This document shows, in pieces, positions 1 to 6,756 of a stretch of 8,367 nucleotides of DNA. The DNA is from UBA6183 sp046314755 (GTDB lineage Bacteria > Bacteroidota > Bacteroidia > UKL13-3). The stretch covers positions 1 to 8,367 of the forward strand of contig JBKDBG010000021.1 in NCBI GenBank assembly GCA_046314755.1, given 5' to 3'. Positions within the stretch are counted from its first letter, which is position 1. Each line of letters starts with the position of its first letter. A program made the position numbers and the translations under genes. A model generated the notes under the pieces. It had not been told where the DNA came from and made no database searches. It worked only from the letters and a program-made list of their open reading frames with translations.

Positions 1-774
1 GGTAAATACTATATAAGTGGCGAACATGAAATATTGTTTAAACAACAAATTGGGTATGTGCAAACAGAGTATCCTTTAGTATTTTTCCTAAAAGGAAGCG
101 GTAGTAAAAGCGGATTTATTTGCGGTGAAGGATTTTGGAAATGGCGATTGTATGATGCTGATTTAAGTGCAGGAAAAACCACCTCAAACTTACTTACCGG
201 AATGGTGCAATACCTTGCAGGGAAGAAGGACCAACGCAAATTCAGGGTTTATCATAAATGTAATTTTGATGAAAACGAAACAATTGTTTTTGATGCCGAA
301 CTGTTTAATGAAAGCAACCAATTGTTGAATACTCCGGAAGTGAGTATTACCATTAAGAACAGCAACAATAAAACTTTTCGTTTTGTGTTTGACAAAACAA
401 ACAATGCCTATCGCTTAAATGCAGGCACACTGCCAACCGGTGTTTATACCTATGAAGCAAAACCGGAAGGTTATGCCGCTGCCAAACCTGTAACAGGAAG
501 TTTCACCATTAAACCTTTACAAATTGAGTTTGTGCAAACAAGAGCCAATCACCAATTGCTGAATGAAATTGCCACACAAAGCAATGGGAAATCATTTACG
601 CTAAGTAACGCGAATGAATTGCTTCCCATGTTAAATGCACAACAAAACATCAAGCCTGTTATTTACAGCCACGAGCAAAACCAACCTTGGATTAATCTAA
701 AAACATTGTTTTTTATCCTGCTTGGTTTGGCAAGTTTAGAGTGGTTTATCAGAAAGTGGAACGGTAGTATTTAA
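1..774 (+). CDS. C-terminal part of a conserved membrane-anchored protein (vWA / glutamine-amidotransferase-like family of Bacteroidota), 5' partial
   Basis: The frame is open from the first base, so the gene begins upstream and 257 residues are visible. A TTG at position 34 is an ordinary leucine codon and not a believable start. Near the visible N-terminus is the stretch GEGFWKWRLYDADL (residues about 42-55). I associate such a Gly-Glu-Gly-aromatic-Trp-Arg-Leu-Tyr block with large membrane proteins that carry vWA-like or glutamine-amidotransferase-like domains. It is followed by a probable beta-sandwich domain (about 90-172) containing LPTGVYTYEAKPEGY. Next comes a segment ending in LLNEIATQSNGKSF, resembling the 'leaf' region that precedes the last helix in those families. 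One transmembrane helix lies near residues 234-251, followed by the basic tail RKWNGSI. The bulk of the visible part is therefore probably periplasmic, with a short cytoplasmic tail. The catalytic or metal-binding part would be in the missing N-terminal region, so no biochemical role can be assigned. The gene runs convergently into the efflux operon and is probably unrelated to it. The family assignment rests on remembered motifs and is tentative. Confidence 0.75.
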   Translation, partial: GKYYISGEHEILFKQQIGYVQTEYPLVFFLKGSGSKSGFICGEGFWKWRLYDADLSAGKTTSNLLTGMVQYLAGKKDQRKFRVYHKCNFDENETIVFDAELFNESNQLLNTPEVSITIKNSNNKTFRFVFDKTNNAYRLNAGTLPTGVYTYEAKPEGYAAAKPVTGSFTIKPLQIEFVQTRANHQLLNEIATQSNGKSFTLSNANELLPMLNAQQNIKPVIYSHEQNQPWINLKTLFFILLGLASLEWFIRKWNGSI

Positions 775-1899
775 TTATTCCTCTGTATTTTTTAGTGCCA
801 TTAACAAAGTGTACGCATTGGCGGTTACAATTTTTTTATTCACCAATTCTTCTGCATTCATAATTTCGGAAAACGTTTGGTTTGTAACGCCCACATTTAC
901 TTCAACCATGTTATAGGTGTTTGCTGCTTGTTGAACAAACACATAATTTTTTCCTTCATAATGCACCACTGCATCATGCGGTACAACCATGGCTTCATGA
1001 GATTTCACATTTACCTCGGCCTGCAAAAACATACCCGGAATTAAACTTTTATCATACGAATCAAAATGACAATGCACCACCACGCTTCTGTCGGCACCAA
1101 AATCTTTCCCGATTAAGATAATATCGCAAGGATATTTTTTTTCAGGATTGTTATTGGTATACGCCACCAATTTTTGACCAATAAATAAATGATTGACATC
1201 TTTCTCAAAAACGGTTAAAGCTAAATGTATATCCGTTGGATTCACCAATTCAAACATCACTTCGGCAGGCGAAACATATTTTCCAATATTCACATTCACT
1301 TTGGATACATAGCCGTCAATAGGCGATTTTAAAGGCACCACGCGCGATAATGAATTTTCATTTAAACTTTCGGGTTGAATACCAATTAACTTTAACTTTT
1401 CTGATAAGGACTTTAACTGTATGCGCAAATTTTGGTATTCGGCTTCGGTTTGTTGAAATACTTTATCGCTCGTAGCCTTATTTTCATTTAGTGTTTTTTG
1501 ACGTTCGTATTCCTTTTGCGAAACATTCAATGCATTTTTCGTTACCAAATATTCTTGCTGCAATTGCACATACAATTGATCTTCTAAATAAGCAATTACT
1601 TCTCCTTTGGCCACATGTGCTCCCGGTAATAAATGAGTTGATTTTAAATAGCCGCCCAAAGGCGCACTAACTGAAATCATGTTTTGTGGAGGCACATCAA
1701 TTTTTCCGTTTAGTTTTAAAGTAGTATTGATGCTTTCTTTTACCAAACTACCAACTGTAACATTGGCTTGTTTAGCTTGCAGAGGCGTTAAAGTTAATAC
1801 TTCTTGTGCTGAAGCCTCAGCAGTATCAGCTGTTTCGTTTTGTTTATTACCGCAGGCAGCAAACACTACAGCTAAAAATATATATGCTAATTTATTCAT
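775..1899 (-). CDS. RND efflux periplasmic adaptor subunit (CzcB/CusB-type membrane fusion protein), lipoprotein
   Basis: This 374-residue protein links the inner-membrane pump to the outer-membrane channel. The N-terminus MNKLAYIFLAVVFAAC is a lipoprotein signal peptide, with the lipidated cysteine at residue 16 and FAA before it (Phe at -3 is somewhat unusual). The order of domains is typical of membrane fusion proteins: a beta-barrel strand region (about 45-70), first lipoyl half-motif (about 75-108), alpha-helical coiled-coil hairpin rich in Gln, Glu and Lys (about 110-172), second lipoyl half-motif with PLKSPIDGYV (189-198), beta-barrel (about 220-300) with LIPGMFLQAEV, and a membrane-proximal domain to the end. 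There is no extra heavy-metal-binding domain and no Met-rich N-terminus of the kind CusB uses for copper. The ATG lies 3 bases after the TAA of the pump gene and has no Shine-Dalgarno sequence, so translation is probably coupled to the pump. Family membership is clear; the metal handled is inferred only from the adjacent pump. Confidence 0.93.
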   Translation of the reverse strand: MNKLAYIFLAVVFAACGNKQNETADTAEASAQEVLTLTPLQAKQANVTVGSLVKESINTTLKLNGKIDVPPQNMISVSAPLGGYLKSTHLLPGAHVAKGEVIAYLEDQLYVQLQQEYLVTKNALNVSQKEYERQKTLNENKATSDKVFQQTEAEYQNLRIQLKSLSEKLKLIGIQPESLNENSLSRVVPLKSPIDGYVSKVNVNIGKYVSPAEVMFELVNPTDIHLALTVFEKDVNHLFIGQKLVAYTNNNPEKKYPCDIILIGKDFGADRSVVVHCHFDSYDKSLIPGMFLQAEVNVKSHEAMVVPHDAVVHYEGKNYVFVQQAANTYNMVEVNVGVTNQTFSEIMNAEELVNKKIVTANAYTLLMALKNTEE

Positions 1900-1902
1900 G
1901 AC

Positions 1903-4900
1903 TTATGGTTGTTGTAAAGATTCTAATTCAATTAAGGTTTGATTGTATTGTTGCAACTCATCTAAATATTGCGTTTGCATTTGCACCGCTTGATGGTTCA
2001 GCATGGTCCATTCCAAATAATTAATATCACCTTGATAAAACTGTTGGGTAGCTACTTTTCTTAAAGTATTTGCATTGTTTAATCCGATTGATTCAAAATA
2101 AGAAATGGCCGATTTGTGTGTATTATACTTGGCCATTAACTGGTTGTATTGCAGATTTAACTGAAGCGATTTTGCACGCAGTTGTAAATCGGCAATTTTA
2201 ACGGCTGTTTGTTGTGATTTGATGCCATACTTTGAAGCACGGTAAAACAAAGGAATGCCTAAGCTGAATTGTACACTTCTAAAGCGTGAAAACCTGTCGG
2301 CATAAAAAACATCATCCGCACCCAAACCTATCATGCTCATATCATAATATGCAAACGACAATTCAGGCAACAACTTACTTCGCTCTAACTTCAACAACTG
2401 CGATTGATACACTTTTTCTTGTTCAGCTTTTAACAATAAAGGATGATTGGAAATAGTATGAATTTCTGACTGAGTCAAATCCTTCATTTTGAATTGAGCC
2501 GCATCTGGTTGATAGGTTTCTTGGGTATTCATCAACCAATTGAATTGCAAGCGCAAATTGTTTTGATCTGCTCGTAATTGAGCCAGCTGAATGGCAATTC
2601 CGGCCTTTAATGATTCTGCGTTAATTTTTTCAGCCAAAGCAGCTTCACCGTTTTTTATTCGTAGGGTTACTTTTTCCAAATAGGAAGCATACAAACTATC
2701 CGACTCTAATAATAATTTTTCCTTTTGTTGTAACACCAACAGTTGAAAAAACAGAGACTTTATCTCTTTGATCATTTCTTTGGTTTGAATTTTTTGTTCA
2801 GCCTTTTTCACTTGCCAATTGGCAATGGCAGTTTGTTTTTGTCGCACGTACACCAAAGGAAATTGCATGTTTTGTGAAACAAAAAATCGGTTATCGGTAA
2901 AAGAAGAGTTGATATTTCCTTGCTCATAACCCACCACCGTTTGAGGCATATTCCAAGCTGTTTTACTTTGTTGCAGTGCCAACTCCGCTGAGAGTTCAGC
3001 CGTACGAACCACAAATGCATTTTTTATTGTGCTATCAACAGCAGCTTGCAATGAAATAGGTTGTTGTGCCTCACTTTTAAACGGGAGTAAAAAAGGCAAC
3101 AGCAACAACAATGTTTTTGCTTTAGGTTTTGATGCTTGTTCAAACCAAACATATAAAACAGGCAGCACATATAACGTTAACAAGGTGGCTAACAACAATC
3201 CGCCAATCACAACAGTTGCCAAAGGTCGTTGCACCTCGGCACCTTCACCTTGGCTTAGGGCCATAGGCAAAAAACCAAAAGATGCCACACAAGCTGTCAT
3301 TAGCACCGGCCTTAAACGTTCCATGCCTGCTTTAATCACCACTTCATGTAAGTCGTTCATGCCTTCTTCTCGTTTACGATTAAACTCCGCAATCAATACA
3401 ATTCCGTTTAACACGGCTACACCAAACAATGCAATAAAACCTACTCCCGCTGAAATACTAAATGGCATGCCACGTGCAGCCAATGCAAACACGCCACCAA
3501 TAGCTGATAGTGGAATAGCAGTATAAATGAGCAACCCATATTTTACCGAATGAAAAGCGAAATACAACAAGAAAAAGATGAGTAATAACGAAACAGGAAC
3601 AGCAATACTCAATCGGGATTTTGCTTCCTTTAAATTTTCAAATGCGCCACCATAAGTAATAAAGTAGCCGGGAGGTAATTGGAGTGAGACATTTACCTGG
3701 TCTTGCAAATCATGCACGGTACTTTCCACATCACGTTCACGCACATTAAAACCTACAATAATTCTGCGTTGTGCATTTTCACGTTGAATTTGGTTCACCC
3801 CATTTTCTATAGCCACTGTAGCTAATGCTGAAAGCGGTATTTGTGCGCCTTGAGGTGTATTAATTAAAAGCTCTTCCACATTACGTAAATCTTCACGCTG
3901 CTCTTTACCCAATCGCACCACTAAATCAAAACGTTTTTCACCTTCATACACCATGCCGGTAGCTTTTCCTGCAAAAGCCGTATTCACGGTGTTGTTAATT
4001 GCATCTACAGATAAACCATACTTAGAAATTGCATCACGGTTGTAACGAATTACAATTTGAGGCATGCCCGAAACCGGCTCCACATAAATGTTTGAAGAGC
4101 CTTCGGTTTTTGTACAAATCTCTCCTAATCGTTGGGCATATTTTGCGAGCGTATCTAAATTTTCACCAAATATTTTACATACCACATCTTGCCTTGCGCC
4201 TGTCATTAACTCATTAAAACGCATGGCCACCGGGTATTGAAAAGAAAAGGTAACACCCGGAATTTCTTTTAAAGCCTCCGTCATTAAGGCAGCCAAATCA
4301 TCATAATTGGTTGCGCTTACCCACTCATCTCTATCCTTCAAAATAATCATCATATCACTGGCCTCAATGGGCATTGGGTCGGTAGGGATTTCGCTGCTAC
4401 CTGTTTTGCCTACAATTTTTTCAATCTCAGGAAACTTGCTCAACAATAATTTTTCTGCTTTTAAAACCCTATCAACAGAAGTGGTTAAATTACTTCCGGG
4501 TAACACGCGTGTATCAACGGCAAAATCTCCTTCGGGTAAGGAAGGAATAAACTCTCCGCCCAACGAGGTAAACAACAACATTGCTGCAATAAAAACACCA
4601 ACTGTGGTAAGCATAATTACTTTGCTGTGAGCTAAAGCTTTTGTTAAAGTGATTTGATAAACATGTATGAGTTTATCCATCATTTTATCGGAGAAGTTTT
4701 TTTGGTGATTTATTTTTTTAGACAGGAACAAAGTGCTCATCACAGGCACATAGGTTAACGATAAAATAAATGCCCCAATCAAAGCGAATGCAACCGTTTG
4801 CGCCATGGGCTTAAACATTTTCCCTTCAATGCCATGCAAGGATAAAATAGGCAAGTAAACAATCAAAATAATTAATTGCCCGAATACCGCACTGCTCATC

Positions 4901-6249
4901 ATTTTGGATGCTGATTGATTCACTTCTTCATCCATGCGTTGTTGTGAAATGCTTTGGGTGCTTCCCACATAATTTGATTGAACCAACTTATGCAAAACCG
5001 CTTCTACAATTATAACTGCACCATCTACAATCAAACCAAAATCAAGCGCACCTAAACTCATTAAGTTTCCACTCACGCCAAAGGTGTTCATCATAATTAC
5101 GGCAAACAACATGGAAAGCGGAATAACCGATGAAACCAATAGGCCTGCACGCAGGTTACCCAAAAACAACACCAACACAAAAATCACAATCAATGCACCT
5201 TCAATTAAATTTTTGCTTACCGTTCCAATGGCATTGTTCACCATTTTTGTTCGATCTAAAAAGGGATCAATGGTAACACCCGGAGGCAAGGTCTTTTTTA
5301 TTTGTTCAATCCTTTCTTTTACACTTTTAATCACCCCACTGCTGTTGGCACCTTTTAACATCATCACCACAGCACCGGCCACTTCTCTTTCTCCATTATA
5401 ACTCATGGCACCATAACGTGTGGCCTCGCCTATTTTTACTTCGGCTATGTCTTTAATTAAAACAGGAGTACCATTGCTTAAATTTTTCACCACAATGTTT
5501 TGGATATCGGTGGTTGAACCCACCAAACCTTCACTGCGTATAAACAAAACTGTTGGCCCTTTTTCAATGTAAGCACCACCTGTATTTTGGTTATTATGTT
5601 CTAAGGCATTAAATACATCTTGTATGGTTACTTCATTGGCTGCAAGTCGAGCAGGATTTACAGCAACTTCATATTGTTTAAGGTGGCCGCCAAAGCTGGC
5701 TACATCGGCCACTCCGGCAACACCTAATAATTGTCGCCTTACAATCCAATCTTGTATGGTGCGCAAATCGGCCAACGAATATTGTTGTTCATAGCCTTTT
5801 TCCGGCCTCACCACATATTGGTAAATTTCACCCAAACCGGTTGTAATAGGTGCCATGGTTGGAATGCCCAATTCGGCCGGAATGGTTTGTTGAATTTGTT
5901 GCAAACGTTCGGCCACTTGTTGCCTTGCCCAATACACATCAATATTATCTTCAAACACAATGGTTACAACCGATAAACCGAAGCGCGAAAAACTTCTGAT
6001 TTGTTTAATGCCTTGAATATTGGCATTGGCTTGCTCTACCGGAAAAGTAATAAAGCGCTCCACATCGGGAGCTCCCAAAGCCGGTGAAGTGGTAATTATC
6101 TGAACTTGATTATCGGTAATATCCGGAACGGCATCAATTGGAAGTTTGGTTACTTCAAATATGCCATATCCAAGCAGGCCTAAGGTAAATAAGCCTATTA
6201 ACAGTTTATTACGTATAGAAAATTGTATAATATGTTTTAGCATAATCAT
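1903..6249 (-). CDS. czcA: CzcA-type heavy-metal RND efflux pump fused to a C-terminal TolC-like outer-membrane channel
   Basis: The protein has 1448 residues, whereas a lone CzcA/CusA pump has about 1040-1060. Residues 1-1040 form a complete RND pump: TM1 about 13-32, large periplasmic loop about 34-338, TM2-TM6 about 346-510, TM7 about 543-562, second periplasmic loop about 565-875, and TM8-TM12 about 881-1037. The periplasmic start KLPIDAVPDITDNQVQI is typical of the heavy-metal RND family. TM4 reads DFGLIVDGAVIIVEA with Asp403, Asp409 and Glu416. These correspond to the proton-relay residues Asp402, Asp408 and Glu415 of Cupriavidus CzcA, which favours divalent cations (Co, Zn, Cd) over Cu/Ag. 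Residues 1062-1448 are an outer-membrane efflux domain starting ISLQAAVDSTIKNAF and rich in long Gln-rich helices. A hydrophobic, signal-peptide-like segment joins the halves (1042-1061). The reading frame is continuous, so this is a fusion and not a frameshift. Either Met1 or Met3 (base 6243) could start translation; MLKHIIQFSIRNKL fits the family start best. Neither has a Shine-Dalgarno sequence. The exact metal is inferred. Confidence 0.95.
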   Translation of the reverse strand: MIMLKHIIQFSIRNKLLIGLFTLGLLGYGIFEVTKLPIDAVPDITDNQVQIITTSPALGAPDVERFITFPVEQANANIQGIKQIRSFSRFGLSVVTIVFEDNIDVYWARQQVAERLQQIQQTIPAELGIPTMAPITTGLGEIYQYVVRPEKGYEQQYSLADLRTIQDWIVRRQLLGVAGVADVASFGGHLKQYEVAVNPARLAANEVTIQDVFNALEHNNQNTGGAYIEKGPTVLFIRSEGLVGSTTDIQNIVVKNLSNGTPVLIKDIAEVKIGEATRYGAMSYNGEREVAGAVVMMLKGANSSGVIKSVKERIEQIKKTLPPGVTIDPFLDRTKMVNNAIGTVSKNLIEGALIVIFVLVLFLGNLRAGLLVSSVIPLSMLFAVIMMNTFGVSGNLMSLGALDFGLIVDGAVIIVEAVLHKLVQSNYVGSTQSISQQRMDEEVNQSASKMMSSAVFGQLIILIVYLPILSLHGIEGKMFKPMAQTVAFALIGAFILSLTYVPVMSTLFLSKKINHQKNFSDKMMDKLIHVYQITLTKALAHSKVIMLTTVGVFIAAMLLFTSLGGEFIPSLPEGDFAVDTRVLPGSNLTTSVDRVLKAEKLLLSKFPEIEKIVGKTGSSEIPTDPMPIEASDMMIILKDRDEWVSATNYDDLAALMTEALKEIPGVTFSFQYPVAMRFNELMTGARQDVVCKIFGENLDTLAKYAQRLGEICTKTEGSSNIYVEPVSGMPQIVIRYNRDAISKYGLSVDAINNTVNTAFAGKATGMVYEGEKRFDLVVRLGKEQREDLRNVEELLINTPQGAQIPLSALATVAIENGVNQIQRENAQRRIIVGFNVRERDVESTVHDLQDQVNVSLQLPPGYFITYGGAFENLKEAKSRLSIAVPVSLLLIFFLLYFAFHSVKYGLLIYTAIPLSAIGGVFALAARGMPFSISAGVGFIALFGVAVLNGIVLIAEFNRKREEGMNDLHEVVIKAGMERLRPVLMTACVASFGFLPMALSQGEGAEVQRPLATVVIGGLLLATLLTLYVLPVLYVWFEQASKPKAKTLLLLLPFLLPFKSEAQQPISLQAAVDSTIKNAFVVRTAELSAELALQQSKTAWNMPQTVVGYEQGNINSSFTDNRFFVSQNMQFPLVYVRQKQTAIANWQVKKAEQKIQTKEMIKEIKSLFFQLLVLQQKEKLLLESDSLYASYLEKVTLRIKNGEAALAEKINAESLKAGIAIQLAQLRADQNNLRLQFNWLMNTQETYQPDAAQFKMKDLTQSEIHTISNHPLLLKAEQEKVYQSQLLKLERSKLLPELSFAYYDMSMIGLGADDVFYADRFSRFRSVQFSLGIPLFYRASKYGIKSQQTAVKIADLQLRAKSLQLNLQYNQLMAKYNTHKSAISYFESIGLNNANTLRKVATQQFYQGDINYLEWTMLNHQAVQMQTQYLDELQQYNQTLIELESLQQP
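3064..3126 (-). other. Internal signal-peptide-like segment at the pump/channel seam of the fusion
   Basis: Residues 1042-1062 of the fusion protein contain a basic part (PKAK), a Leu-rich hydrophobic core (TLLLLLPFLLPF), and a Ser-Glu-Ala sequence at 1059-1061 followed by Gln. This is the layout of a signal peptidase I substrate with small residues at -3 and -1. The RND half normally ends in the cytoplasm after TM12, so this segment would act as a thirteenth membrane pass that delivers the channel domain to the periplasm. Cleavage after residue 1061 would release a 387-residue channel protein. There is no cysteine, so the channel would not be lipidated. The segment is seen directly; export and cleavage are inferred. 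Confidence 0.6.
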
Positions 6250-6258
6250 AATCGTTTA

Positions 6259-6282
6259 GTACAGGCATAGTTTGGCCTGCAC
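6259..6282 (-). repeat. Inverted repeat / hairpin in the gap before the pump gene
   Basis: On the minus strand GTGCAGGC and GCCTGTAC flank an 8-base loop (CAAACTAT). As RNA they form an 8-base-pair stem with one G-U pair; as DNA 7 of 8 pairs match. The hairpin ends 9 bases before the ATG of the pump gene, in the space where an initiating ribosome would sit. No T-run follows it on either strand, so it does not look like an intrinsic terminator. It could be an operator, a translation-control hairpin, an RNA-processing or stability element, or chance. Most of the rest of the 58-base gap is A/T-rich. Confidence 0.45.
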
Positions 6283-6307
6283 ATGAAAAGAAATAAATAA
6301 ACGAAAA

Positions 6308-6706
6308 TTATGCTTGCTTGGGTGGTTGCCAAATGGCATTGCTTACCGTATTGCTAAAAAAGGCTTGATAAACCGGCATAGCAGGCTGCACAAAAAGTTG
6401 CGGCAACGATAATTCTATAGTGGTGTTTGAAATAAATGCAGGAATAATTTGCAAATGCTGACATTGGTTTTGGTGATCGGCACCGGGTAAGTTTTCATGC
6501 TCATGGGCATCAGTACTCATGTGTTCCGAATCGCCATAATGCATACTGATAAATTCAATAAAACCCGCTTGGTTATGCTCGGTTGCATGGTGCACATAAT
6601 GCATAATTAAGGCAGGCGCCTTCATTAATTCATGCAGCCACTCTTGCGGTAAGGTAATACCACTTAAGAGCAAGGCAATAACCATATGTTTGAGTATGGA
6701 TTTCAT
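6308..6706 (-). CDS. Small His-rich exported or membrane-anchored protein of the metal-efflux operon, function unknown
   Basis: The 132-residue product starts MKSILKH followed by a hydrophobic stretch (about 8-19), which may be a signal peptide or a membrane anchor; no convincing AxA site is seen. Residues 25-84 hold 11 of the 12 histidines, many in short clusters: MHYVHH (35-40), MHYGDSEHM (55-63) and DAHEHE (66-71), with QCQH (81-84) holding the only cysteine. Acidic residues are interspersed, so metal binding on the periplasmic side is plausible. The C-terminal third (about 86-132) has few charges and ends with IWQPPKQA. I do not recognise a named family with certainty. Small His-rich proteins with HY and HH pairs are, as I recall, common next to CzcA/Cus-type pumps in Bacteroidota. 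The gene is first in the efflux operon, 58 bases before the pump, and a candidate promoter lies directly upstream. A metal-sensing or metal-buffering role, or handing metal to the pump or adaptor, is inference. Confidence 0.8.
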   Translation of the reverse strand: MKSILKHMVIALLLSGITLPQEWLHELMKAPALIMHYVHHATEHNQAGFIEFISMHYGDSEHMSTDAHEHENLPGADHQNQCQHLQIIPAFISNTTIELSLPQLFVQPAMPVYQAFFSNTVSNAIWQPPKQA

Positions 6707-6717
6707 TTACTTCCAAA

Positions 6718-6749
6718 CAAAGGTAATCATTCTCGTCTTACTTGTACAA
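6718..6749 (-). promoter_or_regulatory. Candidate Bacteroidota-type promoter of the metal-efflux operon
   Basis: In the 50-base gap between the ClC gene and the His-rich gene, the minus strand carries TTG (6747-6749), 21 bases, then TACCTTTG (6718-6725). The second element matches the Bacteroidota -7 consensus TAnnTTTG exactly, and the spacing fits the usual 19-21 bases to the -33 TTG. Transcription would start only a few bases before the ATG at 6706, giving an unusually short leader. No operator-like dyad was noticed around it. The match could be chance, since the consensus is short and the DNA is AT-rich. Confidence 0.5.
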
Positions 6750-6756
6750 CTATTCA

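Noticed and set aside
34..36. TTG as a possible start of the left gene
   Set aside because: The frame stays open to base 1 with sensible residues, and the visible part begins mid-domain, so the gene is cut by the window edge.
9..239. Minus-strand open frame of 76 codons opposite the left-edge gene
   Set aside because: The plus-strand frame through the same bases is open from the window edge to 774 and has recognisable protein features; the antisense product has none.
3060..3130. Frameshift or sequencing error merging two separate genes (pump and channel)
   Set aside because: The frame is continuous, no ATG starts a channel gene at the seam, and pump-channel fusions of this length are known in Bacteroidota.
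3029..3526. Open frame of 165 codons on the plus strand opposite the pump-channel gene
   Set aside because: It lies wholly antisense to a well-supported coding region and its translation is low-complexity in Asn, Thr, Ala and Pro without any domain, as expected for an antisense shadow.
6259..6282. Intrinsic terminator between the His-rich gene and the pump
   Set aside because: The stem has no following T-run on either strand, and the T-rich stretch lies before the hairpin on the coding strand.
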